Origin: Notolepis coatsorum
Lineage: Eukaryota; Chordata; Actinopteri; Aulopiformes; Paralepididae
Length of the DNA stretch: 64,000 nt
NCBI GenBank assembly: GCA_963971535.1
Contig: OZ020585.1
Location: 160,297,933-160,361,932 of the forward strand
Reading direction: 5' to 3'
Notes under the pieces: generated by a model
The model's input: only the letters and a program-made list of their open reading frames with translations
Databases searched by the model: none
What the model was told of the DNA's origin: nothing
In this document: one piece after another, positions 33,385 to 46,335 of the stretch
How positions within the stretch are numbered: the first letter of the stretch is position 1
Layout of the letters: the number at the start of each line of letters is the position of its first letter
Position numbers and translations under genes: made by a program

Positions 33385-36300
33385 AAAAACCGATATTGGG
33401 GTTAAATAAGTCCTGTGAACAAAATTTTTATGAATCTGTTGGTGATCTGGGTTGCGTGAGGATAACCGAACATTTTCCCAGACTGCATCCCAATAAAAAT
33501 CTACATCCAACTTTATACGAGGACATAAGTAAATGGCGATAAAAGTCAGAAACGAAGCCTCTCGATGTGTCTTTGTCATAAAATAATTTGTGAAAACGGT
33601 GATGCACTAGTGGAACGTCCCATGGAACGCCATGAGCCTTCAGAGCTGCTCTTATTTGTAAATAAAAGAAAAAGGAGGTACCGGGGAGATCATATCTGTT
33701 GGATAGATCCTGGAAGGATCAGAGACCAGAGTTATCGAAGATATCCCCCAACGTGTGGATGCCTTTCTTTTCCCATCTAAAGTACCTAAGGTTGTTGTCC
33801 AATAAGGAGGAGATTGTTATTGAATAGAGGGGAATGCGTGTGCCAATGATGGCGGTTAGTACCCACTTTCTGGGTGTCACGCCAAGTCTGGATCACATGT
33901 GTGATAATAGGGCCAAATCGTAATTTGCATTGCTTAATTGATATGTTGGTGTACACAATATCCTGAAGTCTATATGGGGACACCATCTTCTCCTCCAATG
34001 GTCGCCAAGACACGGCTGCTTGAGCGTCAAACCAAGTGATCAGAGGTCTCAGAGAGAAAGCTTGAAAATAATACTTAAAAGTCTGGAAATGCTAAGCCCC
34101 CATCGAGTTTACTCCTTTGGGCAGTTGATCTCTTCAAGCGCGGACGTTTATCGTTCCAAACGAATTTATATGAGGCAGAGTGCAATTTCTGCCAGTAACC
34201 AACAGGAGGAGGTAACGGGAGCATGGAGCTGATGAAGGTAATTCTGGGTAAAATATTCATTTTAATTATTGACGCACAGGCCTGTAATGAATTTTTTTAT
34301 TTTGACCATCTGTTGAAGTCATTCGTAATCCTGTCACCCAAGCTGGAGTAATTATACCTTACCGTCTGGCTAATAGTAGGGAATATTTCAATCCTGAGAC
34401 ATTTAAAGTGCTCCACCATAAGTATGTTTGCAGGTAGGATGGTAGCCTTCGCAGGCTTGTTAAGTGGAAGAAAAGCTGATTTTGGCCAGTTGATCTTAAA
34501 GCCGGACAGGCTGCCAAATTCATCTATCACTCTGAGCAGATGAGGCAGAGAGACGGAGGGATTATGCATAAACAGGAGTACATCATCTGCGTATAAGCTG
34601 ATATGGTGATGTGTGCCCTGAATTGAAACCGGAGATATAATTTGGGATTGTCTTATGTATTGGGCTAGAGGTTCGAGGGATAAGGCGAAAAGTCAGGGAC
34701 TAAAAGGACAACCCTGTCTAGAAGAGCGCGAGACAGAGAAGAGTGGCGAGCAGAACTTCCCCGTTAAGATCATGGCCGAAGGCCCTGTGTAGAGAACTTT
34801 GATCATATGAATGAAACCCTCACCCAACCCCATCCTTCTAAGAACTGTCCACAAGTAAGACCACTCCAATCTGTCAAATGCCTTCATTGCGTCCAAGGAC
34901 ATGACCGCTGTAGGGACTGCAACATCCTTGCTGGCATCAATCACGTGCAGTAACTGTCTGATGTTGTCAGTAACCAGGCGGCCCCTTATGAAGCCGGTCT
35001 GATCAGGGTGAACTAGAGATGTCATATGCTTTTGAAATCGGGTGGCTAGAACCTTGGCATATAGCTTTAGGTCGGCTCCGAGGAGACTTAGGGGCCTGTA
35101 GCTGCCACATTCAGTGGGATCCTTCTTGAGTAAAACAGATATAAGCGCCATATTGACGTCTCTGGAAAAATTGCCCTCTTTGATTGAGTGTAAAATCATT
35201 GAGAGTAATAAGGGACCGAGTACATCCCAGAATGCGAGATAGAGTTCCGGTGGAATGCCGTCCCATCCGGGAGCCTTGCCCCGTTGCATATCCACAATCG
35301 CCTCTCTAAGTTCAACTAGCATGATAGGTGCAGCTAACAGCTTAGCACTATCTTCCGAGATCTGTGGTAGGTTGATTTGATCAAGAAAATCCTCCAGCTT
35401 GGTATGATCAAAGACCACCTCTGACTTGTACAGGTTGGAATAAAAAGAGCGAAATGTATCATTAATCTTTTTGGGGTTGGTGGTTACCTCCCCCTGTTGG
35501 TTCTTGATGGAAGGGATATCCGCAAATTGCTCACTGGCACGTATCTTCATAGCTAGTAGGTGACTAGGCCTGGAGCCATGAAAGTAGTAGTGCTGTCTTG
35601 TTCTGTGCATCTGAAATTCAGATTGTTGTCTTAGAATGGAGTTAATCTCTTTTTTCACTACCTTAATTTGAAACTCCAGTCGACTAGAGTAGTTGTGCTG
35701 CAATGAAGAGATCAATGTGGCATGAAGCTTTTCCAATTCCACCAGCTTAGAGAGACGTCCCTTGCGGAGAATAGATGCAAAGAGAGTAGTGTTACTTCTG
35801 ATAAAACCCTTAACCGAATCCCATAGAATTCTGGGGTCCTGTACCGAGCCAGCATTAAATTGCAGGAATTCAGTGAGCTTCTCTTTAAATTACAAGTTAA
35901 ACTCTCAAGTAGTGTTGAGTTAAAGCGCCATCTAGGGGCGCGGGACGTTATTTGACTGAGTGGAAAAGGTCTCGACGAGAAGAAGGAGTAATCTCTCGCA
36001 GATGGGTTGAGCAATCGCCACATATCGATTACCCCCATGTCCTTAGACCAGGCCTGTAGGGCTGTGGTAGCTTGCTTCTGATCAGAGGTCTCAGCGTGAT
36101 TGGACCTATCAATCAATGGATCCCAAACTGCATTAAAATCAGCTCCTACTATTAATGAGTAATCGGGTAGTTTCAACATAGCTGCAGTGAGTACAGCATA
36201 AAAGTTAGCGTCATACAAATTAGGGGTGTATGCTGAAATCAGGGCAATTTTCCGGTTAGAACATTCTATTTTAGCAATAGTAATTCGACCATCTGCATCA

Positions 36301-36575
36301 GACCACACATCTAACAGTTTAATATTCAAATTTCGCTTCGCTATTATGGCTACCCCACAGGCATTGGTGCTAAAAGAAGAAGAACTTATGTTATGGTCAA
36401 ATGTATTTGCCAGTCTTGCGTTATCCGCCAATAAAAGGTGCATTTCACTCAGTAAAGCAAGGTCACCTTTTCCTTTTTAGCCACGTTAGTACACTTGTGC
36501 GTTTATGCGGTATATTGAGACCCCCTATATTCCAGATCAATATGTTCAAATTAGCCAGTCTAAAAAGGCTGCAAT
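33385..36575 (-). pseudogene. LINE ORF2 (element B), multiply broken
   Basis: On the - strand: NILIWNIGGLNIPHKRTS near 36555, ISAYTPN and VGADFNAVWD of the endonuclease, then RT blocks at 35742-34693 ([46 protein letters not shown]). TGA at 34695-34693 interrupts this, and SLYADDVLLFM follows in the next segment. Further pieces at 34569-34297, 34260-34075, 34013-33786 and 33579-33385 end at HRTYLTP. At least four frameshifts or stops are visible. It shares domain order and many residues with element A ORF2. Confidence 0.88.
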
Positions 36576-37458
36576 ATGACTGAATGTAATTAGTTTAGAG
36601 TAGAACACCATAATAGATACATATCCACTTGTTAAGGTCCTATTGAGTTCCGAGCGTGAGCGTGAAAACAAAAATAAAACAGAGCGAGTCGACTGGAAAG
36701 AAAAACAAAAAACAACACAATCCCCCATTCTCTTCCCCCTCCCCCACATCAGAATACTTGCCCGGTAACGATCAAACATCAGTTGGTCACCCATGACCGA
36801 GCACAGCAACCACAACAACATTATGTATCTTAACCATACCAATCACTTCTAAGGTATATTATAACAATTTAGAAAAAAGGAACCCACTTCACTCAACTGA
36901 GAGAAGAAATCTATGCAGAATTCAATGCGAAGTTCAAAGTGCAGACGATAAAAACAGGTGCATTAAAACACAGCTCGTCTGAGTTAAACTTGAAGAAAAT
37001 GGCAACATGCGTACCCGTCATTGAGATAACAGTGGATACAAACCTTGAGCGTTATCATTCAGCAGGAGCAAAAAAGTCATAGTAGACATGTGGCAACGGC
37101 CATGTTAGCTAGGAGAGCTGGGCAACCAGCATGCCCCGAGCTTAGTTTAATCGGGCTCAAGGCCTGTTATATCCTGATTCACATAGGTAGCTCCGCCAAG
37201 AGAGGACCATCCCCCTCGACCGGCAGATACGTTAGAACATAGTTCGTTTGAGTGAAACCTGTGACGCAGTTCGTCCTAGTGCAAACTTGAAAAAAGACAA
37301 TATGCATAACAGTCAATGCGAAGTTCAGTGCGAAGTTCAATGTTCAGACAATAAAAAGGCAAATGCGTTAAAAAGCACAAGTCGTCTGAATTATACTTGA
37401 AAATAGTCAGTGTGCATACCCATTTCTGAAAATATACAGCGTCGATAAACCTTAAGTG
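36576..37458 (-). other. Inter-ORF spacer of element B with diverged duplication
   Basis: No open frame. A block with AATGCGAAGTTCA, CAGACRATAAAAA, AAAACACAGCTCGTCTGA and ACCTTGAGCGTTA occurs near 36915-37060 and, diverged, near 37310-37465, overlapping the ORF1 stop. Spacing is about 400 bp. Confidence 0.6.
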
Positions 37459-38370
37459 TTACCGTTCTGTTGGTCCGAAAGGCCGCGGTAGGCGAGTGGT
37501 AACGTTAGTGCTAGCTTGGAAAGCCGGAAAATTAGCATAGCTCACGCTTAGCATACCAAGGCCCGTTGCCTGCTCAGCCAGGGTCGGCTCTCCATCCTCG
37601 GCCGGGGGGGCCGCCGTGCCGCTTCGAAGGAAACTCTCCGCCTCGGACGGCGACGTGAACAGGCGGTTGAAGGAGACAACTCCGCGGCCCATCTTGATCT
37701 TCAGAGTCGCAGGGTATAATAGGTAGACTTCTATGCCCTTCTCCCGAGCAACTCCCATAGCCTTAGAGAAGGCCCTGCGACGTCTGGTGGTGTAGTCGCT
37801 GAAATCCGCTGCGAATCTAAGGGTATAATTACCCACTTTTGGAGGGTGTTTCCTGGCCTCTTGGAGAATAGCCTGATGTATAGGGAACCACAGGCAGCAA
37901 AATATAAAGGCGCGTGGACGTTCGCCCTTCTCCGGGGGACCGCTCCTGAATATTCTATGCGCCCGCTCATTATCTGGTTTAGAGACGGTCGGAAACCACT
38001 GTGAAATCATCTTTTCGAGATACTGAATCGGCGCATCGTTTTCAATGTTTTCGGGCAAGCCGTATATTCTGTCGTTGCACCTTCTATTCCGATCCTCTAG
38101 GTCAGCCATCTTATTTTCGTAAAAAAGGAACTTGTCTTCAATCCCCGAGAGCTTGGTGGAGTTGGTTTCAGCTATGACCGCCACCTCTGCCATCTCTTCT
38201 TCCACCCTAGAGAGCCGTGTGGTCGCGCTAGCTACATCCTCCTGGAGCGAGTCCAGTCTGTTGGTTAGCTGCAGCATGCTATCATCGAGCTCAGCGCGGA
38301 ACAAAGACCTGATACATTCAACGTCAACCTCATTTAATGTTCCAATCTTGTTCGGTATTTGTTTAGCCAT
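37459..38370 (-). CDS. LINE ORF1 protein (element B), open
   Basis: Encodes 303 residues starting MAKQIPNKIGTLNEVDVEC. Residues about 30-95 form a coiled coil (LTNRLDSLQEDVASATTRL). DRNRRCNDRIYGLPENIE near 94-111 opens the RRM-like domain, NERAHRIFRSGP follows near 138-149, and a C-terminal domain contains RFAADFSDYTTRRRRAF and LLYPATLKI. This is the L1/Tx1 ORF1p layout. It remains open while ORF2 of the same copy is broken. Confidence 0.82.
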   Translation of the reverse strand: MAKQIPNKIGTLNEVDVECIRSLFRAELDDSMLQLTNRLDSLQEDVASATTRLSRVEEEMAEVAVIAETNSTKLSGIEDKFLFYENKMADLEDRNRRCNDRIYGLPENIENDAPIQYLEKMISQWFPTVSKPDNERAHRIFRSGPPEKGERPRAFIFCCLWFPIHQAILQEARKHPPKVGNYTLRFAADFSDYTTRRRRAFSKAMGVAREKGIEVYLLYPATLKIKMGRGVVSFNRLFTSPSEAESFLRSGTAAPPAEDGEPTLAEQATGLGMLSVSYANFPAFQASTNVTTRLPRPFGPTER

Positions 38371-38489
38371 ATCTACGAGATATAATGTGAGTGTATGTCG
38401 TAATCAATCGTAATCAATATTAAAGTGAAGTGGTCACAGAGCTCGAAAAAGTTACGGCGCCATCCGATCTGAGCATAAACCGGAAGTCC

Positions 38490-38678
38490 AGTATGTTATT
38501 ATATTATGTGTTATTATATTATAGTATGTGTTATTATATTATATTATGTGTTATTATAGTATAGTATGTGTTATTATATTATGTGCTATTATATTATACT
38601 ATGTTATTATATTATACTTTGTGTTATTATATTGTATTATGTGTTATTATATTATACTATGTGTTATTATATTATACA
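38490..38678. repeat. AT-rich minisatellite, right part
   Basis: Continuation of the 25340-26032 array (GTTATTATATTATAGTATGT units) on the far side of element B. Confidence 0.92.
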
Positions 38679-38800
38679 TTTACATTTAGTCATTTAACTG
38701 ACACTTTTATCCAAAGCAACTTACAAGTTCTGTACAACAAGTCAGCAGGAAGGGTACAACTCAACAATGAGCTGTTTCCACTCTGGGCTCCAAAGTGCTC
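38679..38800 (-). mobile_element. L2-type LINE 3' tail fragment
   Basis: TACATTTACATTTAGTCATT, then TTATCCAAAGCAACTTACAA, the inverted form of the common fish L2 3' end. The sense version occurs at 49790-49840. Confidence 0.7.
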
Positions 38801-38857
38801 TTATCACAACAGACCACCTCAGAGAGGAATTTACCATATTCACAAGGCAGCCATTTT

Positions 38858-38975
38858 GCTCTTATGTCATGCTCAGGTTGGGATTAATTTCCACCCTGAC
38901 GGCTATTTTTTTTTTGTTGCTCTTATGTCGTGCTCAGGTTGGGATTCCTTTCCACCCTGAGGGCTATTTTTGCTT
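38858..38975. repeat. Tandem duplication of a 58-60 bp unit
   Basis: TGCTCTTATGTC(A/G)TGCTCAGGTTGGGATT...TTTCCACCCTGA(C/G)GGCTATTTTT occurs twice in a row. Confidence 0.85.
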
Positions 38976-39067
38976 TGTTGTAGTTTCCTACGACTACAAC
39001 ACATCTATTATTAACAAATGGTGTATAAAGCAAGACATAATTTACTACCAGGCAACATCCAAAAGTT

Positions 39068-39622
39068 CTACAGAGTAAACTAACTCCTCTGTCGTCTGGA
39101 GTTCTACAGCGTAAACGAACTCCTCTGGAGTTCTACAGAGTAAACTAACTCCTCTGTCGTCTGGAGTTCTACAGCGTAAACTAACTCCTCTGGAGTTCTA
39201 CAGCGTAAACTAACTCCTCTGTCCTCTGGAGTTCTACAGAGTAAACTAACTCCTCTCTGGAGTTCTACAGAGTAAACTAACTCCTCTGGAGTTCTACAGA
39301 GTAAACTAACTCCTCTCTGGAGTTCTACAGAGTAAACTAACTCCTCTGGAGTTCTACAGAGTAAACTAACTCCTCTGGAGTTCTACAGAGTAAACTAACT
39401 CCTCTGTCCTCTGGAGTTCTACAGAGTAAACTAACTCCTCTGGAGTTCTACAGAGTAAACTAACTCCTCTGTCCTCTGGAGTTCTACAGAGTAAACTAAC
39501 TCCTCTGGAGTTCTACAGAGTAAACTAACTCCTCTGTTCTCTGGAATTCTACAGAGTAAACTAACTCCTCTGTCCTCTGGAGTTCTACAGAGTAAACTAA
39601 CTCCTCTGTAGTTCCTATACAG
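39068..39622. repeat. Minisatellite of 29- and 40-bp units
   Basis: About 18 copies of AGTTCTACAGAGTAAACTAA plus CTCCTCTGG; every second or third unit is lengthened by CTCTGTCCTCTGG. Short open frames over it are artefacts. Confidence 0.93.
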
Positions 39623-41019
39623 AGTAATTGCAGAGTGACAGCTTGTCCACAAAGTGAAGGCGGTGTCAGTAGAAAGCAGAATCCCCTCCTCTCTCCTCTC
39701 CGCTGTGATAGAGCATCACTGATAACTCCTTTATTATGGAAAATTATTTTAAACAGCGCAAAACGCTGCAGCCTCCACGATTTCCTCCCTCCCTCCATGT
39801 TCCTGCCACTATCACTCTGGCTATTGATAAGATGTCTACATTTATTGCAGAACAATTCCGCAGGAAAAGAGATAAAAAGGGTGCTGAATAAAATATGAGA
39901 CGGGCTGTAAATTGTCGCAATGCATATCATTTCATTCAAATGTAGGACGCAATTACCATCTGCTCCTCTCATCAGTCCCTTTCCTTTATGACTTAATTAT
40001 ATGTTTAATGCTATCAGATCAAGGAAAGGGCAAAACAGATGAATGAGGGAGAAGGAGAAAAGATTCCGCAACAAGACAAAAGGCAGATGAAACGTAACAT
40101 AAAGGGGATGGAATTGATTTCATTTACCGGGAAAATAGGAGGAAAGTTAATTTAGATACAATGTTCCCCCCTCGTCTTCCCGAGGCTTCCGTGAGATAAT
40201 AACCCCCCCCCCCCCGGCATGTTCCGCTTCCATGAGACAAAAGGAGTCAAGTTCCTCAAAGCTGGACGTCTGGATGTCTCTACTCTATCTGTCTCTACTT
40301 TGTGGGTGTTTTTCTTTTCTTGTTTTTTTCAAAGTGTGATTATTACAAAAGACTTTAGCGGGCGGTCCGTGGAGGTCCGTCACGTGTCGCGTGACGTAGA
40401 GACGAGTTTAGAAGAGTTAAAGGTCTTCCGTCCCTGGAGAGGCAAGAGTGGCTCCGATATTTAATAATAGGCGTTTAATAGAGGATATAAATCAGCGCAA
40501 ACTTTTTCATGTCATGGACCCCCCCGAATTGATATGTCCACAGATCCCGGGGACCATCCCATAATAACAGAGGATGTGATTTAATCCATAATTCCATAAC
40601 TGACCATATACTGTACACTGTAAACCCGAACAAGTTACCAGAACTCAAGAAAATTGAGGAAATCAATTGCCTCAATTTTTACAAGTTGATCAACTTAAAT
40701 ATTGATGGGGAGGATAAGAAAATGATGTTGTACATTCTCTCTTTAGGCTAAAAACATCTAGCGAATGAAATAGTATTGAAAGTGTTCCTTGTTTACCTGG
40801 GGGACCCCTTAGGACCCCCTCAAGGACCGCTAGGGTCCCGGAACCACACATTGGGAACCAGATTGTAAAAGTACATTTCACATCATAGTACAGCGTGGAT
40901 ATAATGTAATTCAACTCTCTTCTATCAATTGCAAATCAACACTCTCCAACTCCAACAGTCCAGTCAAAGCTTGAAATTCTCCCCTCTGTTGCAGAGATTA
41001 AGACCTTGATCTCCAACCT
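39623..41019. other. Unique non-coding stretch, candidate conserved elements
   Basis: No gene recognised. 39640-40140 is unique, AT-rich but structured sequence with GTCGCAATGCATATCATTTC and GATAAAAAGGGTGCTGAATA, of the kind seen in developmental enhancers. A C15 run lies near 40202-40216. The rest is featureless. Confidence 0.35.
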
Positions 41020-41370
41020 TTGTAAGTTGTACGTGTTTTAATTGATTTGTTATCCTTGCTCTTTGCCTCGTCTTGTTGTCTCTTTGTTGTGATTTTATAC
41101 GCTGTGTGATTTTATACGCTGATTTGCTTTGCTTATCTCCGTATATACACTCAACGTGCTTGTAAACTAGGTAAACCTCAGTTGCCTTTCTATTCTAATT
41201 TAGTTTATATTCCATTTTACCACATTCTACCTTTTATTTGATTCCGTTAATGTCGCACCAAACGACCAAAATCCAATTCCTTGTATAGCGTAAACTACTT
41301 GGCAATAAAGACCCCTTTCTGATTCTGATTCTAATTCTTTTGAGTTTAAATAAAGGTTTGAAATGAAAAT
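41020..41370 (+). mobile_element. LINE 3'-end fragments with GATTCT-type tail
   Basis: CACCAAACGACCAAAATCCA, CCTTGTATAGCGTAAACTAC, TTGGCAATAAAGACC and (TGATTC)n form a standard fish LINE 3' end. A second tail, TTTAAATAAAGGTTTGAAAT, directly follows and resembles the end at 46310-46330. Confidence 0.6.
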
Positions 41371-41854
41371 GAAAAAACAAGGGGTCAAAAGTTCACCACA
41401 CTTCCTGCTCACAGCTGCCTGAAACAACTTTATTTTTTTAGGCGTGCCGCAATGCACGAGCACGGGGAGGGAGCACAGGGAGCACGGGGAGCACAAACAG
41501 AGGAGCAGGGGAGGTCCAAATGGCTGCGGGGTGAAAGACTCGCCTCTGGGCGTCCTGGGCTGCCAGCGGGCAGCGTCCTAAACTGTGTACCTTTGGCCAG
41601 ATCTCATTACTGGGTGACATTTAGGGGCCGCTGCTGTCCGCGCCAAGTCAGCCACCCTCTGGATTCAGACAAATTATGTAGTTATTTTTTTTTATGTCAA
41701 GACATTAAGTCAAGTGCAGTGGGAGGGGGATATGTATCACCTTCATATCATCAGGGATGGATCTGTGGAAGGAGGTGGGGACCTCTCATCCAGGGGCAGG
41801 ATGTATGTATATGTGTGTATGTACATGGTACAGTAGCCTATATATGTACAGTAT
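41371..41854. other. Unrecognised non-coding stretch
   Basis: GC-richer unique sequence (GGAGGGAGCACAGGGAGCAC). An open frame exists but there is no recognisable domain. Confidence 0.35.
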
Positions 41855-41934
41855 GTATGAATGAATGAATGAATGAATGAATGAATGAATGAATGAATGA
41901 ATGAATGAATGAATGAATGAATGAATGAATGAAT
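41855..41934. repeat. (ATGA)n microsatellite
   Basis: About 20 uninterrupted GAAT/ATGA tetramers. Confidence 0.97.
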
Positions 41935-42139
41935 TTGTATTTTCGTGTCATGGGATTATAAGACACCAAAAACAATAATTGAATATAACATTCACTTCCC
42001 AAGGTTTGTAAGATACACCATGCACACCATCAGAGGCCAAAATAAATACATCACATATTATGTTCTCTTTTTGTATGTTTATCCCAAGCTTTCTCTAAAT
42101 ATTCTGCAAGTGCAAATACCCTGTGATCAAAGATCCATT

Positions 42140-43655
<1,516 letters not shown>

Positions 43656-44325
43656 TGGGGGAAATGCTTACTGTAGGTTTTTCACATCAACTGGATTTCA
43701 GTGTTTTAATTCCTGCGTCTCGTCCTTGGTGTTTCTCTTCCGACAAATAAGACCAGTAGGTAGGCGAATAATCACGCTTTGTACTTGAACACGACTATTA
43801 TTATATCTGAGGAGGAAGGACAATAAAATATGTTTCGAAATTATGTAGAATCAATATGATTAGCTCTATATGATTTATCTTCGGTTCAGTGATGTCGGAA
43901 AAGTTACTGTGTTGTGAATCAGCTAAATCCACTCTGCCTGAATGTAGAAATGTCACAGTGAAACATGATTCTCAACCACACACGTTCAGTGATCAAACTA
44001 AAGACAATTGAAACATAGTAAGCTGCTCTATGGCCTCATGGCTGAACAGTAATCGTTTTAGGAAGAACAAGGTAACCATGGATCCTATACCGTGTAACCG
44101 ATACATACGGAGAATCTTCTTTGGTGTCGTGTTGTCTTTCAAAGGCTGCAAAAATAAACAAAAACAAGAAAACATGGTAATTTGCCATCAGTAATTACAA
44201 ATGTAAGGATTTTAAGGATGACTCCTGCAGAATGACTTAAGTCTACTGCGCAGAAAAACTCACAATGAAACAGTATAAAAGATTTACCTGCACATCATAG
44301 TATGTGTTCACTTATGATGAATTGA
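43656..44325. other. Unrecognised non-coding stretch
   Basis: No gene or repeat recognised. Confidence 0.4.
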
Positions 44326-44458
44326 AAATGGGGGACCCTGATGTAAACAAGACGAAAGTCTTTCCCTAGTCTGCATCCCCTTAACTATTGTGTGTATTGA
44401 GCTGTACTGTATTGTACCCATTCGGCAATCTGTTAATAAAATGTCCAATCAATCAATA
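44326..44458 (+). mobile_element. L2-type LINE 3' end, sense
   Basis: GAATTGAAAATGGGGGACCC, ...GAAAGTCTTTCCCTAGTCTG and (TCAA)n form the sense version of the 3' UTR tail seen at 5537, 7510, 55866 and 57092. Confidence 0.8.
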
Positions 44459-44821
44459 GCATCGCTGATATCGACCTATCAAATACAATATAAATTAACA
44501 TTATTTGCTCAACCTATAGACCACCGCATATCTTGATCAATTACACTTGATCAATTCTTGAATTCTTGTTTGGTGTTATTATAAGTAAGTAAGGCAGTGG
44601 AAACTGTTTTACTGAAGTGTGGAACTTCTTGTTCTGTCTTTGAGATTCTTCCAGAGTGCTGCGGGGACCATCAGCCCAACATGAGCAGAGCTAAACCGCC
44701 ATCTTGTGGTCTAAACTGAGTACTGCACTGCAGAGCAGAGCACTAGAGAGGGGAACGACCAAGACAAAAGAAATACATGTTGCCTATGTGAGTATGCTTA
44801 GTTTATGCTTTTAAAGGCAGA
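44459..44821. other. Unrecognised non-coding stretch
   Basis: Nothing recognised. Confidence 0.4.
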
Positions 44822-45160
44822 TGTAGATTAGATTAGATAATATTAGATTATAATATATCACATTATATTAGATGACATTAGATTAGATTCAATTCAAATG
44901 TATTGTCATTATACAGCACAAGTACAGTAAAGAAAAACAAGTTTGGCATCCAACCAGTGTGCAAATGTAACAGTACAGTGCAATAGTAATATACAATGTA
45001 CAGGTGATGGGTATAAAATATATAAATGTGTAATAGTGCTAATCAGATGTATGTACAGAGTTGTAGTATTAATATGTACAGAGTTGTAGTATGAGTATGT
45101 TCAGAGTTGTAGTATTAATATGTACATATGTGATGAAGTAGAATGATCAATAGAAACTAA
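44822..45160 (-). mobile_element. Interspersed repeat R2, inverted
   Basis: A (GATTA)n start, then AATGTATTGTCATTATACAG, TTGGCATCCAACCAGTGTGC and TACAATGTACAGGTGATGGG mirror 17240-17580. A 31-bp unit with TGTACAGAGTTGTAGTAT is repeated three times near 45053-45125. Confidence 0.7.
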
Positions 45161-45399
45161 AAAGGTATCATAATCTGATGGTACCAGTCATTGTATAAAT
45201 ATACCTTTTGTACTTAAATAATACGATGATGTAACCTCGTTTAAATCATGATACCACTGATATCCACCACTGGTCTCTACTGTGATGGTAGTGACAGTGA
45301 CCACAAAATGTAGGGAAATACCAGGATAAATATTATTATTATTTTTATAACATATAACACAAGTATTTCTGTATTGAGTATTGAGTATTTCAAGTGTGT

Positions 45400-45670
45400 C
45401 TGACTCTTAACCACCAAAACCTGCACGGACTACAACATGACTTCATTCTTTATTGCCTATATTTATTGTAGTGTATAATATAACCGATAGGGCATACAGA
45501 CCCTCACCTGCACCTTTGTTCTCGTATTTTTATATTCAGATAAAATTGTATTGTCTATATTTGTGTCTTTCTACTATTACCCTGCCCATACCTGTACTTC
45601 CCCTCCCCCATGCTGCTATGACGCCTGAATTTCCCCAAGGGGATAAATAAAGGAATAATCTTATCTTATA
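45400..45670 (+). mobile_element. Interspersed repeat R1, uninterrupted sense copy
   Basis: TCTGACTCTTAACCACCAAA, ...ACCGATAGGGCATACAGACC, CTACTATTACCCTGCCCATA, TTTCCCCAAGGGGATAAATA, then (TCTTA)n. It shows the empty-site order for the MITE insertion at 22763. Confidence 0.75.
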
Positions 45671-45814
45671 TTTTTCAAAAGGGAATTCAAAAGGGAATTC
45701 CTGCCAGTAAGAAGGGAACATAATGTGTTTTGTGGAAACTCATAATCCAGAGGTCTTTAGTAACTAAATTGCAGAAATAAAACACGTATCCCCCTCTCAG
45801 ATTTATAACTGGTG

Positions 45815-46335
45815 ACAGATATGATACTCACCATTGTGTCCTGTATGATAGGGTGGGTTGGCCTTCTTGCAGAAAGGCGCAACAAACACTGGTATTTATT
45901 TATTTTTAAAGCCCTTATTGGTAAACAACCTGTTTATATCTCCTCACTGTTAGATTGGAATATTGGAACCTATTCAACTCGATCGAATGACTGGATGGTT
46001 CTTAGGGTTCCTCAGATTTGTTCTGAGCTAGGGAAGTCAGCCTTTTCCTTTGATGCCTCTAACTCATGGAATGTCCTTCAACTCACGCTAAAATTGGAGG
46101 TTCTCCCTTCCCTTGGAATGTTTAAATGTATGATTTCAAACCATTGTGTGACTACCTGTAACTGTTTTAGTTGATATTTTAAAATTATTTTTAAACGTTT
46201 TTAATTTTTTTTACTCTGGTGTTTAAATTTCTGTGAATATTGTTTTTATTATGTACTGTACAATCGTCGTTTTTGTAAATGAGGGAAACCTCAGATGCTT
46301 ACGATTTTAAATAAAGGTTGAAATGAAATGTCTGA
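45815..46335 (+). mobile_element. L2/CR1-like LINE, C-terminal end and 3' UTR
   Basis: Coding remains: THHCVLYD, then AERRNKHWYLFIFKALIGKQ, TRSNDWMVLRVPQICSELGK and SAFSFDASNSWNVLQLTLKL, the typical end of a fish LINE ORF2. The 3' UTR ends TTTTAAATAAAGGTTGAAAT. It is a different family from the 7510 copy. Confidence 0.78.

Larger units (their letters stand above)
26033..38489 (-). mobile_element. L1/Tx1-like LINE (element B), split by element A
   Basis: Read on the - strand it starts at 38489 (GGACTTCCGGTTTATGCTC), has ORF1 at 38370-37459, a long spacer, and a broken ORF2 at about 36575-33385. It resumes at 26484 with the 3' UTR, which holds an (AAT)n run at 26094-26190 and ends in an A-rich tail at 26033-26055. 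AGTATGTTATTATATT at 26017-26032 and 38490-38505 is the probable TSD, though it lies in a repeat array. Without element A the copy is about 5.6 kb. ORF2 stops matching after HRTYLTP and runs straight into 3' UTR, so its last part is deleted. Confidence 0.85.

Noticed and set aside
39068-39622. CRISPR-like alternation of 29-bp repeat and short spacer
   Set aside because: The spacers are the same 11-13 bp extension, not unique sequences.
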